From Picocystis sp. L7 (taxonomy: Eukaryota > Chlorophyta > Picocystophyceae > Picocystales > Picocystaceae): a stretch of 64,000 nucleotides of DNA. The first letter of the stretch is position 1; every line of letters starts with the position of its first letter. The position numbers and the translations under genes were made by a program. Under the pieces are notes generated by a model. The model was not told the origin of the DNA. It searched no databases and saw only the letters and a list, made by a program, of their open reading frames with translations. The stretch lies in contig QXJR01000006.1 of the NCBI GenBank assembly GCA_020975725.1, positions 62,001 through 126,000 of the forward strand, written 5' to 3'. Shown here piece by piece: positions 1 through 12,172 of the stretch.

Positions 1-2210
1 AGGTAGGGTAACGTACTTAGTCCTCCTAATCCTTTAGTAGCGAGCGTGGATAACGTGGGGTCCCCGGCCATCCATCGTAGGGCTTTGGATGCACCTCACG
101 CTCACCCGTATTCTTGTTGCTTTATCCTCACCCTTGGTCCTCCTTCTCCGATTTTGTGGTGGATACGCCTCGCAAGTAATTTAAGTCCATACTCCTTTCC
201 GCCGGAAGACCCTTCCGATCGGCATCACCCTTGATCGGGATCTTGCTTTGGATAAAGTGGCACGCTTACTTAGGTAGTGGGCAACTACTGTGATTGGTTC
301 GCCTTTTGAACTACGGCCAAGTATCCCGGTCTTGACACATTAGCGGTATCGAGAGGGTCATTTGTAGCCGAAGCCTCGCTCAAAGTTGGATACCCTTGCT
401 ATATGCAACAAGTCTTTTGGGACGACAAAATTGCTTTACACCATAATATCCTAGATGGCATTTTCGTTTTCGTTGGAAGCGCGCGGTGAAAACAATGAAT
501 TTCGACTTTCTCGTGAAGGCATTCCTTGAAGTTGCATTTGATGCGGCCGCTCCCCACACTTGTCGCCCCAATAGGACATGTGCGATTCCTTTGCTACTGG
601 TATATCTGTGTTGTTCCTTCTCTTCGCCTAGTGGTCGCCCATTCAAATCCCACTACCTAGATCGACGTTGCCCTTTCTAGAAGGTACGAATTCCATTTCA
701 CTCGTTCCAACCCGTAAGCTTCCAATGAGTACGTCGAGTGAAGAAAACTTGGCAACGATGTTTTGAGGGGACACTCTCCCAAAAGATCGGTCCCTGCCCG
801 AATTTGAGGGAAGAATGATCTCTTGATGTTGATTTTTGTGCGAACGAGAAACGGCCATTTCAACGGTCTAGGCTTGATTGAGAGCCTCGTGACAAGAAGG
901 AGCAAATCCAAGCTATTATCTTTGATTGATTTTCAACATGATTTGGGTTGCATGGACGGGAACAAGTGTGATGAAGCTTGCCGTTGTGAGAAGGAGTACG
1001 ATTGCTAGATTTGCTCTCAAGTTTGATACAACGAATTCACCTAATGCACGGTGCCACACCCGAATCCATGAACGTGTGATGATGCTTTCGGCTTGAGCTT
1101 CCCATCTTTCCGGGGTTTATGCAATTTGCATCATTACCTTTGACGAAAAACTTGATGCATGGGTCACACTTGATTGCTCTTTCTTGCATTCAAACGATTC
1201 ATGAATGATCGGTTTGTTCGAAGATATCATTTATAGATATCTCCACTCGGTCGTGACACTTTCAAGTAATTGCTTGCTAATTCCGTACTTGAACTTTTTT
1301 TAGGATTCTATACTCCCGCTTCTTGGAAGCGTCTTGGAAAAAGATACGAAACTTGATGATGTTTTTATTACCAATCATGCAGCTTGTTCTTCGTGTAATA
1401 TCCAGACTAAAGTGCAAGAGCGGTTTCTTTTGTGCGCTTGTCCATGTTGACTTGTGGGCCATGTATGCTAGTGCACCTTTTTGGAAGGGATTCAAATTCG
1501 TACAGAACATAGCTAAGTTTCTTAAACTCTATCAAGTATAAATACGCGTGGGTTGCTTGCTTGTGAATCAACAAACAAATGTTGAGTACTAAAAAATTTG
1601 AAATGTGCATGCAAGTTAAGGAGTGAAGTGTCTTTTTCAGTCGACAGGTTTGTGCCACTTTATTCATGGACTATTTTTCCATTTGTTCCCAAATTGAATC
1701 ATTTCGTTGCATGAAGGTACAAGCTTTGACTCAGCCTGCGAACGTGCAACTTCCTCTACGAAGTGAAGCTATAAGTAAATGCAAAAGTAATGCAACCTTC
1801 GATCTAGGATCATCGTGTTGCAAACGCTTTTCATTTCTCGTCTCTTGAGGCGACAAGGATGGGCGAAACTTTCACCGCGAGGTAGCAGTATCGGTGATGA
1901 TAGGAACAAGACCAAGGGCATAACTCGCAAAATAGAGAACTCCAAAGTAAGGTCATCTCCTGATTTTATCTAAAGACCTGCATTTGTTGAATGGAAATCG
2001 CAGAGTTGGCTGGAAACTACCAGGGGTCCGTATACCTACAGTCAGAATGGTGAATCAAGCTAGGCATTGAAGGCTGATGCAATCGGCTCGTGGGAATCTG
2101 TAAGTTCAAGTCCTAACAGTTCAACTATGATAGCAACCATTAACTCATCACGCAGTCGAATCCTGCAAATTTTAAACCATGTTTTGCCACTCCACCACAA
2201 ACTGGATATT
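1..2210. other. Gene-free stretch, no recognised feature
   Basis: Only short frames of fewer than 90 codons occur on either strand, and none shows a recognisable domain. The base composition is mixed and lacks the G-rich, CACGTG-bearing character of the promoter regions further on. It is probably decayed transposon or intergenic DNA, but I cannot name an element. Confidence 0.5.
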
Positions 2211-2957
2211 TCAGAAGTCACACAGATCCACCCACTTGTACTCACAATGGGGAGGAAAGTTGTTGTCACAGACAAGTTTTAATTCTTTGCACGGTCGTTC
2301 TGATGGTGGTTCGACAACCCACGAAGAAGCGGCGCCATCGATGGCAACGGGTTGAAGCATTCGTTCGGACCCTTGTCTTGCAGTATGCGGGATTGTGGCA
2401 CCATTCAGATCGATCCCCTCACGTGTAACTGTGATGGACACACCGGGTTGTGTTGTGTGCACGGTAAGATTGTGCCCTGGGATGTGCTCAAGCGAAGATA
2501 CACGATAGAATTGCATGTGCGTAGCCTCGATCCCAATCCCCACAGCTTCAAGGGCAAGGAAATCGGTCAGGGTCACATTCTTGTCCAACCAGTTGCCCAG
2601 ATGGATCACCTCGACAACTGCTGCTGTGCCAACTGTGCTCTTCGATGACTTGCCTTGTAGTACGCCCCCGTCTCCGACGGTGGTCTCTTTAGCCAAATCC
2701 ACTACAGCATAGGTCAAACCTACGACGGCGGCAATGGTCAAAAGCAAGCCACAGCCGAGAGCGATCAAGATGCGGATCAGAAGTCGCTTCTCGGCCATCA
2801 AGCTTTGCTCCGCACGCACTACGTGAAGCAATTCTCCGATCGAGAGAGAACCGTCTCCGTCGGCATCTAGTTCTTTGGCCCTTTTCACGAGCGTTGGACT
2901 AGCGAGTTCGCTGTCCAAGATGGCCTGCAGGGATATCCTGTCTCTCTCTCCGTCCAT
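2211..2957 (-). CDS. EF-hand, single-pass membrane protein (248 aa)
   Basis: I chose the ATG at 2957 because it begins an acidic N-terminus followed by a canonical EF-hand; the open frame continues upstream without a better start. Residues 31-42 (DADGDGSLSIGE) form a complete 12-residue calcium loop with Asp at 1, 3 and 5 and Glu at 12. A hydrophobic helix follows at about 59-86 (ending near GLTYAVVDLAKE). The C-terminal 160 residues are beta-rich in appearance and have four Cys close to the end. This EF-hand, membrane helix and extracytoplasmic domain order occurs in many algal and protist proteins of unknown role. The N-terminal calcium site would face the cytosol and the C-terminus the lumen or exterior. 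Only one EF-hand is visible, although EF-hands usually pair. The stop is TGA. It is divergent from the next gene. Function is unknown. Confidence 0.75.
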   Translation of the reverse strand: MDGERDRISLQAILDSELASPTLVKRAKELDADGDGSLSIGELLHVVRAEQSLMAEKRLLIRILIALGCGLLLTIAAVVGLTYAVVDLAKETTVGDGGVLQGKSSKSTVGTAAVVEVIHLGNWLDKNVTLTDFLALEAVGIGIEATHMQFYRVSSLEHIPGHNLTVHTTQPGVSITVTREGIDLNGATIPHTARQGSERMLQPVAIDGAASSWVVEPPSERPCKELKLVCDNNFPPHCEYKWVDLCDF

Positions 2958-4364
2958 GTTGGTTCGCTCGGTGGGGAAGAACAGAACCGATTCGATGCAG
3001 ATCTCGTGTTTGCTTGGACCGCTCCTTCGGGGACCGGCAATACGACCTCCTCTTGCTTCTTTCTGCGCCCTTCGTGCACCAAGTGCGTGCACCTTCTGTC
3101 GATGGTCGATGTCGCCCAAAGACGTGCGGGATAAGTGTGCGCTTGACCACCTGTCCGAGCACGTCTACCGCGGAGGCGTCTTCCCCCCGACTCGTGTCAA
3201 CCAGCTGGACATGCCTCTGCGTCCATGGTGGGAACCAGGGTCGTCGACCCACCCTCGCATCCTGTGGTGGCATGTTCCGTACGAAACCCCGGGGTCCACT
3301 TGGCTGACGAATCAGCAGCAGTCGAGACGTCCTTTGAAAGGGGGACTTTCACCCATGGGTGGTGGAATCCAAGAGGACAAAGACAGCCGGCACGCCGTAG
3401 TAAAACGGAACGTTCCTTGGAAACGTTGGAGATCCCGAAACGACTCGGAAGGTGACGATCGTCCGAGAGCTGCACCCGTGAAGAACCTAGTGGCATCGGA
3501 CACGGCATCTGCTGGATCGAATGCATTCGCTTAGACACCTGTGCGGGTCGACATGGATACCCATCGTTGCTTCATCACTGCCCAGTGGCATCCGTCATAG
3601 AATCCTGTACCGTGGAGACCAAACGCTGAGCGACTGAGGACCTTCGTTGCACGCAAGACAAGCCGTGTGCATCCTTGCACACTGTACCCGAACTTTACGG
3701 ATCGGATCATCCAGCAGGTCAGCATAGAGACGGATGACGAGTATCCAGTGATGAAGAAGATCTTGGCGTGGAACGCCCGTTGATCGAGTATGCAGCACGC
3801 TGTTGCCTGGATTGGGGTCAAAAGTACGGTTGAAACAGACGCACACGTGTGTTCGATGTTGGTGCTGGATTGTTTGGGCATCTACCCCTTCTTCGGGCAA
3901 ACGTCGAAGGAGCACTTGTGTGCACTCCATGATACGGCGGTGCCGTCCGGGGCAGTCCTTGCATTCCAATGGGCTACTGCAAGTGATGACGTAGTTTTGG
4001 CCTTTCGTCAACTGCTTCTCTGTCGAGAAGGCCACGGAACACCTTCGTTCCATCTGTTTCCGAACGATCCTACCGACCCGAGCCGTGGGATAGAGAAGAG
4101 GGGACTGGTACACCCGCACCCGAACCGAGGTTTCGGAAGGAAGGCCCCCCCGGGAACCGTCCACATGGGGTCCGACCAGGCCATGTGGAGGTGTCACGTG
4201 GGGGTCACTCAGCAATCCCACATGTTCCCCTCCAATCGGAAGCCTTCCCGGCAACGATAGGCTGTGGTCTGGAACGGCAATCTCCCGTGGGCGCTCTCCG
4301 CTGGTTCAAGGCTGGCATCAACAATTGCCGTGTGTGTGCGCTGACAGCCAACCCAGGCGGTGCT
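2958..4364. promoter_or_regulatory. Divergent intergenic region, GC-rich
   Basis: This 1.4 kb stretch separates two divergent genes. It holds GC-rich blocks with G and C runs near 3230-3360 and 4080-4300. A CACGTG box lies at 4195-4200, about 165 bases upstream of the plus-strand ATG. Several overlapping frames cross it on both strands, as expected of stop-poor GC-rich DNA, and I do not call them genes. Confidence 0.45.
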
Positions 4365-6497
4365 ATGGTCCATCTCAATCGCATGGGTCGAACCCACGTG
4401 CACTTGGCCTGGGGAATCACATGCACGTTACTGCTTGCCTGGGCAGTGACCCTGACGGCCTTGTACGCAAAGGAGAAGGGAGAACAGAATGGGAGCGAAC
4501 CCGAAGCATCTGCCCCATTGCTTTTTCTAGAGCTTACCGGTGGTTCAGTGGGCATAGACATCCGACCAAGGGAAGGTCGCCTTATCCTACATCTCGAAGA
4601 GATCATGTGGCACGGTCTGGCCAAAGCGAAGCAAGATGGGGTAACGCAAGGAGGAAGAAAAATTCGAAGCGACGTCATCTTGGAACTCCTCAATCAGACC
4701 TTGCCGATGTATCCTGGCGGTCTACCTGCAGTACTGTTCGAAATTCCATCAAATGCTGGAAGCAGGGATCCAGCATCAGTGCACTTCAATTTCACTGTAC
4801 TCTCCCTTTCAAGCCCACCAATGGAGGGCATTGCTGGTGTTTCTCTGGAGCTCCTTGTGCAGGAGGAAGACAAGGAAAGTGGGATCCTGTACGAGTCAGA
4901 GGCTAGGGTTGAGCACCTCCAGAGACCTGCAGTCATTGAATTTTACCTTCCGACAGGAAAGCAACCCCAGTTGATGGCTTGTATAGAAGATATAAGGGAA
5001 TGTGCTGAAGGCTGGACAGCAGTCTATGATCCAAATAATTCTCGTCTGGAAGCAGGAATCTCTTGTACCCCACGCTATCGGCGCTACAAGGACAAGCAAT
5101 GGAATCCCGACGAGACAGCCGTTGCCATGTCTCTCATATCCAGTAGCATTTCCCTCTTGGGTATGATTCCAGGCATAGGTATGGGACCAGGGCTAGCACG
5201 GATTGCCCTCGGCCTCACTACTGCTTTCATGAAATCAAAGACAACAGCAGAAGACAAATGGAATGAAGTTCGTGGATACGTTGAGAAGTATGTTGCCGCT
5301 GAGATCAAGGAGGTAGTCGACAATGCCAAACTGCGCGATCTCCAAAATGCATTGGGCGGTATCTCGGAAATGGTCAGTGATTACTATTTGTACCCAAATG
5401 GTACCATAGCCAAAGGCAGAACTTATTATGCTGTCAAAGCAGCAATGGCGTCTTGGTTTGGCTTTTTCACCGATCAGTCGAACCCTGCTGGTGGTTTACC
5501 CTATTTTATACCGTATGGAACAACCTATCTTTCATGGCGTCTGCAGGAGATTCTCTCATATGAAGAGATCAATGGAGAGCCTTTGAGTCCTGAATTGTAT
5601 AACAGTTTGGTTGAAAGCTTCAAAGAGTCAATGCACAGGCTTCAAGCTACACCTGCAGCAATCCGTTCCCAATTGTTAGCACTACGCAAGCAAAAGATTC
5701 ACTTTGAAATTAAGACAGGCTTCTTTCATTGTGATTATAGACCAATTCCTTGGAAAATAACATGTGGAAATATAAAGGTGATTGATGATGGTACTGGGTG
5801 GACAAGCAAGGCACACTTTTTTCGAGAGGAAAATGATGACGACAAAGAATACTATTATGCACACACTCTGCTCTACGACCTTGCGGTACGATTAGCAACA
5901 TTCAACCTCCAAGTAAGCTTGGATGATTACCTTGATGCGTCAAGTTTGTGGTCGTTGCTGGTTCCCAACAATTCACTTGTAGTTGAAAATACAACTCAAA
6001 TCTACCATACAGGATTGCTTGGAAACTTGCAGAAAGCTGACGAATTCATAATGGAAGACTACCTTGGAGGCAATCTGACGAAACTGAAAGTGTTTGATGA
6101 TGGGCACTTTTTAAGAGGAATACAGGTATGGTTTGATGGTGAAAGTAAAGGATATCATGGACAGACTTCAGAACATCCTAAACTTACAAGTCAAGAGTTA
6201 CTTGTAAATGGAGGTGACTATGTAGACAAGGTGTGTGGTGTGGCATCTGGAAGCGCTATCGACAGTATCAAATTATGGAGGAACTTGACAACAGCTGAGG
6301 CGGGCCAGATGATTAGGCAAGAGATAATTGAAGATTGGTTCTATGATATTGACACAACTGCTACTTTACAACCTACTTACATGTGTGGAATGCGACTAGG
6401 ACTATTTTACATACGAAAAGATGCTCCACTTGGTATAGACACGATAGATTTGACGTTTTGTAAGACTTCTGTGAAAGTGAAGGGGGATCATCCATGA
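4365..6497 (+). CDS. Membrane-anchored protein with delta-endotoxin N-domain-like region (710 aa)
   Basis: The start is the ATG at 4365; it puts a hydrophobic signal-anchor at about residues 13-33, whereas the upstream 60 codons are compositionally like the promoter. After a roughly 200-residue region of unknown fold comes a helical segment from about residue 255, with the motif LLGMIPGIGMGPG, then a Trp-led amphipathic helix (DKWNEVRGYVEKYV) and further long helices. This order resembles helices of the pore-forming N-terminal domain of Cry-type endotoxins (Endotoxin_N family). That is resemblance by eye, not proof. The remaining 300 residues are acidic, aromatic-rich and unrecognised. Several N-glycosylation sequons fit a secretory location. 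The frame is intact and ends in TGA. It could instead be an unrelated helical surface protein. Confidence 0.7.
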   Translation: MVHLNRMGRTHVHLAWGITCTLLLAWAVTLTALYAKEKGEQNGSEPEASAPLLFLELTGGSVGIDIRPREGRLILHLEEIMWHGLAKAKQDGVTQGGRKIRSDVILELLNQTLPMYPGGLPAVLFEIPSNAGSRDPASVHFNFTVLSLSSPPMEGIAGVSLELLVQEEDKESGILYESEARVEHLQRPAVIEFYLPTGKQPQLMACIEDIRECAEGWTAVYDPNNSRLEAGISCTPRYRRYKDKQWNPDETAVAMSLISSSISLLGMIPGIGMGPGLARIALGLTTAFMKSKTTAEDKWNEVRGYVEKYVAAEIKEVVDNAKLRDLQNALGGISEMVSDYYLYPNGTIAKGRTYYAVKAAMASWFGFFTDQSNPAGGLPYFIPYGTTYLSWRLQEILSYEEINGEPLSPELYNSLVESFKESMHRLQATPAAIRSQLLALRKQKIHFEIKTGFFHCDYRPIPWKITCGNIKVIDDGTGWTSKAHFFREENDDDKEYYYAHTLLYDLAVRLATFNLQVSLDDYLDASSLWSLLVPNNSLVVENTTQIYHTGLLGNLQKADEFIMEDYLGGNLTKLKVFDDGHFLRGIQVWFDGESKGYHGQTSEHPKLTSQELLVNGGDYVDKVCGVASGSAIDSIKLWRNLTTAEAGQMIRQEIIEDWFYDIDTTATLQPTYMCGMRLGLFYIRKDAPLGIDTIDLTFCKTSVKVKGDHP

Positions 6498-9400
6498 CCC
6501 CTACACCCTGTGATGACTGATCACTTGGCAAAGTTACTCATTGGATAAGCCTATGTGCCAATTTTGGGAATGGCCAAATTCTCCACTAGAGGGAGCTAGC
6601 ATATTTTGATGAACTTCTACAACCTTGAAAAGGATTGATCTTCAAAGTTGTAACACCCATTTTAAAGATTGCAGGCCCTCAAGCATGGCATTGTGCAGTT
6701 CTCTCCCCTTGTGTTTTTCCCTGTGGCTACTGGTTGTGATTACTGGCACAAGGCTCACTATTTTAAGGCATTTGCACCTGTGCTATTGGAAATCAATTTC
6801 GTTAATTTCTATGACAGCTGGATAGACAATGGAATAGAATAGGTTGCTGGCTTTGGTCTTCCTTGATTCGAGCAAGGACGCAATTGCTCCTTGCAAACTG
6901 TAGGAACATCAGCAGCCGCCATGCTCATAGATGCTATTCGTAGCTTTGCTCTGCTTCGCTCTACCACAGTGACTTCTGGACCGTTTGGTGTGGCCAAAGT
7001 GGAAGGATTCGAAAGGAACCAAGCAATATTTACTGTATACAATCATTTCAAAGTTTGTATACCGGGATCGTAAATATCCTATCAGAAAGACTTCTAGTAG
7101 AAGGTCATCTATGACACTTGATCTTGTGTTTGTAGTGCAACATTGTTAACACGAATCGGTAAATGTAATTCGAATGCAATTTTAGCATCACTCTTGCATG
7201 AGCTTGCACAAAGAAATACAACCAAGCTTTGAACGACTGGGTGATCGTATGACTTCCGCAACTTATCCTCCTAGGCTCGCGAAAATATGAAAAAGTTGTT
7301 CAACGACCACATTCGTTGGAAAGAAATGTGAGCTCTCTTTCGTCAAGAAACCAACTCGGGGTTCGATATCTCCGACCAAAGATTGAATCACTTACTTATT
7401 CGATGGGGGCATGTAATCGTTCTCCAGTTATCGTCTTTCCCTCTTACACAACTTGTATAGGTTGTGCGGAATTTGTATATGTACAGGAGGCGGCTTTGAT
7501 TTTAGGTCATTCAAGGCTACATATACCAAATCAATTGGCCACGGAGCATTGGAAGATGCATGAACATGAGCATTTCGGCGTACACTCCATCTCTTAAGGT
7601 GATGTTTGACAACAAAAGATTGTCACATGCTTGCCGAGTGCGACTATCATTGCGATCTCTACATGGTTTGATTCCAGCTTCCATTGGAGTCTAAGTGATT
7701 ATTTTCTGCGAGCAAGGTAAGTAACGCAAAGGGTTCATCCAACCGTGAAACACCGTCAATAAGTGTTGTAGTAGTCATCCTTCAACCATGCATAGCACTG
7801 CTTCATTGTCTTCACTCCCACTTAGAGACAAGGAGACAACTTCCACCAATTCTTTAGAAACAGGCGATCCTCTTCTAAAGTAATTTTTGTAGAGTTGCAC
7901 AACGTCTTCAATTGCGATAGTAGTGTTTGGCATAGAGCAAGAACCCTTTCTTCTAGTCAACATCTAGAGCGACGAGCATCAATGTTACCGATAACACCAA
8001 GAATTATCATGGGATGATTGAAACCAACATATTTGAGGATGTTATCCAAATCATCAAGATAAGAAAAAGTTGCTCAACGCTCATTCTTAAAATGCCGTGA
8101 AAGTACTACCCAAGAAATTTTTCGCCATATCCAATTGTTTCGTAATTTGATGGTTAAGGTATTTTTAGCTTCTAATTTGCCGTTGCTTTATGCTTTAATG
8201 ATTCATAGGATCAACTTGCTATATTAGAAACTTTTGCATCTCTAGAGAATAAACTTTGAGGAAGCCGATCTTGGACAGGCGTCCGTTCAAGTACTTCTCC
8301 GCACACGAACCCTTGGTGATATGGCTCGCTTGCAAGAGGACGATCTTGAGGTGTTCCCCTCCTACGCGGAGCTACTCTCTTCTTAAGTTTTGGTCGAGCC
8401 TTGGCTAGCATGGGTAGCGCGATTGGGAAAACGAAAGTGTCCTCGAGCAAAGGCATGTGGGCCGAGGTTAGGTTTGAACGTCGAGGTGCATGGAAAAGCT
8501 TGCTTGGAAAAATCCCACGTCTATTCAGGTCAAAGGAAAGGCGCTTGCTCTAAAGTTTGTGCCAAAAGAAGAGATCCACACGCAGTCTTCCTCAACTACT
8601 TTGCGACACCATGCCAGCGTGGACTCTTGCTCTCCAATCGGATGACATCGGAATCGAGTCGTACACGTCTGTCCCTTTCACTAACATGGACAACGTTACT
8701 TTCCCTTAAACTATCCTTCTACAAGGTTTGTACCTGATAGAACCAGAGTCTAATCCCGACCGACCAAGTCCGAATTGCGTGGTTATTTCCGTTCCTAGGC
8801 AGGACTCATTCCCAACTCACCGATCCATACCCAAAGCTTCTCTCGAGCTCCGCTTCCCTACATACCCAAGTTCGTTGTGTTGGGACCAATCCTACGAGGA
8901 CCCTATTCATAGGAGTTGGGGGCATGTGTGTTGTAAGTGAGGTCTACGGTTTGCCAAGTGAACGATATCTTGCCATTTTTAAGAGGGCACAAACGTGTAG
9001 ATGAAGGATTGCACGTTGGAGGACTTTGGAAGGACATCTCTTTATCGAAAAGAACGGTGTCAATTTTCTTGGTGTCATCAAGGTCATCATTTTGGCTACA
9101 CGCCCAAAACATGATTTGTATTGGTACCTTTGTCGATCCCATGGATTCCAAAGATCAATATACCATGGAGGAAAAAGACAAGCGGTCCTATTTGGGGATT
9201 GTCTTTCTAGAAGATTGGGGTCTAACTTTGAAAGCTAACTCCGATTATCTATCCCTCGGAAGAGCAAGGGTACCGGTCCATTCAAGACCCCCGCTCGAAC
9301 CAAAGCAAGCTAACAATCTCGAACAAGGTACCAGCATGGCGAGACCATAGCCTTTGGGGTGAATAGAAAAGTGTAGGGTTAGGAATACCTTGACCGTTCT

Positions 9401-10049
9401 TGTAGCGAACTTTTAGAATTCTGAATATGTAGCTTGCCAAGGCATCATCCTTACTTGCCGGATGTCAACCTATCACGCTTACGATGATGCTGATACTACA
9501 CTTCTCCTCGGGAACATGGACGGATCCATTTCCATGAGCCCCTTCCTCACGTGGGTTTGAGATCTCAATCTCAACTGTTTAGAGTGAAAACGCAATAAAG
9601 TCTTACCACCGTAAACTTTGTAGGTTGAATTCCCAAGAGACAAGAAGGTTGTCGCGTCCGGCTACCGTTGCAACTCTCGTCATTGGAAGCTAGTGTTCAA
9701 ATGAATTAGAGTGAAGAACTATGATGCACGAATTCCCATATGACCTACGTGGAGGACAAACTTCCCAATAGGATCGTTTCTTTGAATCCTGTAATCTAGG
9801 TGAGGGAAATGTTTCCTAGATACCCAAGACATGTTCCAATCACGGGACGGAATTCCAATGCGCAAATTCAATATTGATTCTCGACTTGATGGCCGGGGAA
9901 GGAAGCCCTACGGGTTTTCGGACGTGGTCGCACACGGCGCAGCGGCGGAAGCAACGGTGGCAACGACCACCCAATCCGCTCATTGGAATGCACGGTTAAA
10001 TTCGAGCATCCGAGTTTAGCGATGAATGGGCTCGTGAAGCCCTTGGGGA
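6498..10049. other. Gene-free stretch, probable repeat remains
   Basis: No frame longer than about 140 codons is present and none has a recognisable domain. The sequence is more AT-rich than the gene islands. Some short frames on both strands may be worn retroelement pieces, but I could not assign a family. Confidence 0.45.
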
Positions 10050-12172
10050 GGCGTGGAGCAACACTTGGTACGATGGCGTGGTGCTTCGCCTCATACGTTT
10101 TTGTGCATGAGAGCAAGAGGCCAGAATTCACAGCCACATGTCGGGCACCTTGACGGAGGAGTGGCCGGTCACCGAGGAAATGGTGCACCGGTAGAGGGTT
10201 TTGGAGCGATCACCGGAAGAAGAACCGCAGCGCGGCCATGGAGGAAAAAACCCCACCGGAACGGATGTTGGTGAGGACGAGGACTTGGTACCTCCACCTA
10301 TGGAGGTACCACCCGAGGAGGGCTTCCTCGACGTCCAAGAGTGCGCAACGCTTCACGAGGAAGGGTTGGAACCGCTTGGAGATGGCGTGGACCCCAACGA
10401 AACAACTAGGAATGATTTTGGAATGGTGTGCAAGGAGGAAGAGACACACGTGATGGTGGACTCACGCGCTACCAATGGCATCATGGATAGGCAACAAGGC
10501 CATGGCTCATCTTCTTCGTATATTCCGGAGCCTTTCCATGAGACTGAAGCGTAGCAGTACTTCGTACGCTTCCCTCCCCATGACTTTTTAGCTGATTGGG
10601 CTTGTGAAATCACCAAGCGTGGGCGCAACAAGTACAACAAACCAGGTGACGCCTTGTCTTACGACCGAGAGTGTACATTTGGTATGTTGCCGAGGGCGTT
10701 TGGGTGCTTCATGCACTTGTTGTTGTACCCTCGGTTAAGGAGGAAGTTCTTTTGGCAGGTCATCAATGTGAAGGATCCACTGGACATGCAACTTTGCTTG
10801 AGTAACCACCCCTGGAGGAGGGACGTTCATCGCATCTTTGAAAGTTTTGCAGATAGTATGCCAAGGTACACGGCCAAACGAGGGACCATAGAGGACACAC
10901 CAATGCAAGGAGGAGCTTGCAAGAGACCTAGGGGAAATTTGCATCCTTTGCAGGATGGTCCTCGTTGGAATTTGCGCAAGTTCATGGATGCATGAAATGC
11001 ACATGCATCCTAGCATTCGACTCTGAGTTGGTTGCTGTTTGTGGAGGAGTCCGTGTTGAAATGGATGGGCGGGTATATGCCCTCCCGAATGTTTCTACGC
11101 AAAAAAACCCGATTCCCTAGGACACGAGTTAAGAACAGTGTACGATGAGCTAACTGGTGTGCGTTTTCGTATTGCACCCGTGGAAAATGTAGCATTGATG
11201 AAAGGGAAAGAACTGCACACAAAACATGGTACAACCACAGCAACCACCGTTAGGCCCATGAAGCCGTTCTTTGGTAGTGGGCGTGTCTGCCTTGGTGACA
11301 CTTGGTTTGGATCATTGAAGACCTAATGTGCTATGCTCAAGAGTAGTTTCTATTCTGTGCTAAAAGTCAAAACAACGCTCAATGGTCTCCCAAAGACTGC
11401 ATAATAACAATTGCTCACCGGTGAGCCCATTCAACCTCGACTTACTGCTTGTATTGCAGGCAACGCCTATATCCGCAAGGCACGCACCACGATCAAGACA
11501 ACTGCCCATCGTGGGCCTCTTGGTGTGCCGTTGTGCCTGGTGTCTTCCTACTTCACTACGCAACCGACAGGGATCATGAAATATACGGTCAATCATCTAG
11601 CAGACACCACTCATCTATTGGCCCAAGAAAATTGAGGAGATGAGACGACGCAGTACGACACGTACAAGTACAACCTTGTGAACCGGCGGCAAACAAGTAG
11701 CGTCGCGTTCCATGACGTGTGGAAAACGCACGACTTTCGAATCCGGGCATTGAGTGAGCTAATTGGGTTGGCGGACGTGAACACCGTCTTGCTTATGCGT
11801 GCGATGGGAAAAGTGTAGGTGCACCAGAAGCATTGCAAGAAGGTCCTAGCAAAGGAGTTGCTAGAAAACCCATGGATAATGGCTAAAATAGAGACGGAGA
11901 GGCAGCAAGCTCTCTGTCTAGGTACATAGATTGTTGCGATGGGTGATTTGGGTGAAGGATGTGCACACCGTCTCGTGGCACTTGAAGAAGCGATGAGGAC
12001 GAGTGACTTAGGCACGTAGGCGAGGAAGGTGATGCAACGGCGCTGCACCATGCGTGGAAGGAAAGCCTCGGCCGCATGCCAGGCATGCCACAAGCCAAGC
12101 AAAGGCGTCGTTGCCTACCTGTGCAGACCGTACACGGGCTGTGATTGCGTTGCACATTTCACAGTAAGGTAG
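10050..12172 (+). pseudogene. Broken piggyBac-like (DDE_Tnp_1_7) transposase
   Basis: A plain DNA transposon relic. The N-terminal half lies in one frame (about 10201-10995): an acidic region, then a segment with FFWQVINV typical of the family's N-terminal domain, and a first catalytic Asp candidate at 10894 (IEDTP). The second half lies in the next frame: GHELRTVYDELTGVRF near 11120-11155, the hallmark GDTWFGSLKT with the second Asp at 11297, a third Asp at 11657 (YDTYKYN), and a C-terminal Cys/His-rich domain at about 12040-12163 ending near a TAG at 12170. Breaks visible by translation are one frame change near 11000 and in-frame stops at 10552, 10993, 11324, 11400, 11403, 11633, 11816, 11927 and 12017. 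The block order matches oomycete-type piggyBac-like transposases. I did not find terminal inverted repeats or TTAA duplications by eye. Confidence 0.75.

Noticed and set aside
600-660. tRNA-like B-box resemblance
   Set aside because: No matching A-box or cloverleaf arms could be drawn.
2875-3534. 219-codon plus-strand frame
   Set aside because: It is antisense to the EF-hand gene and runs through its GC-rich upstream region; no domain is visible.
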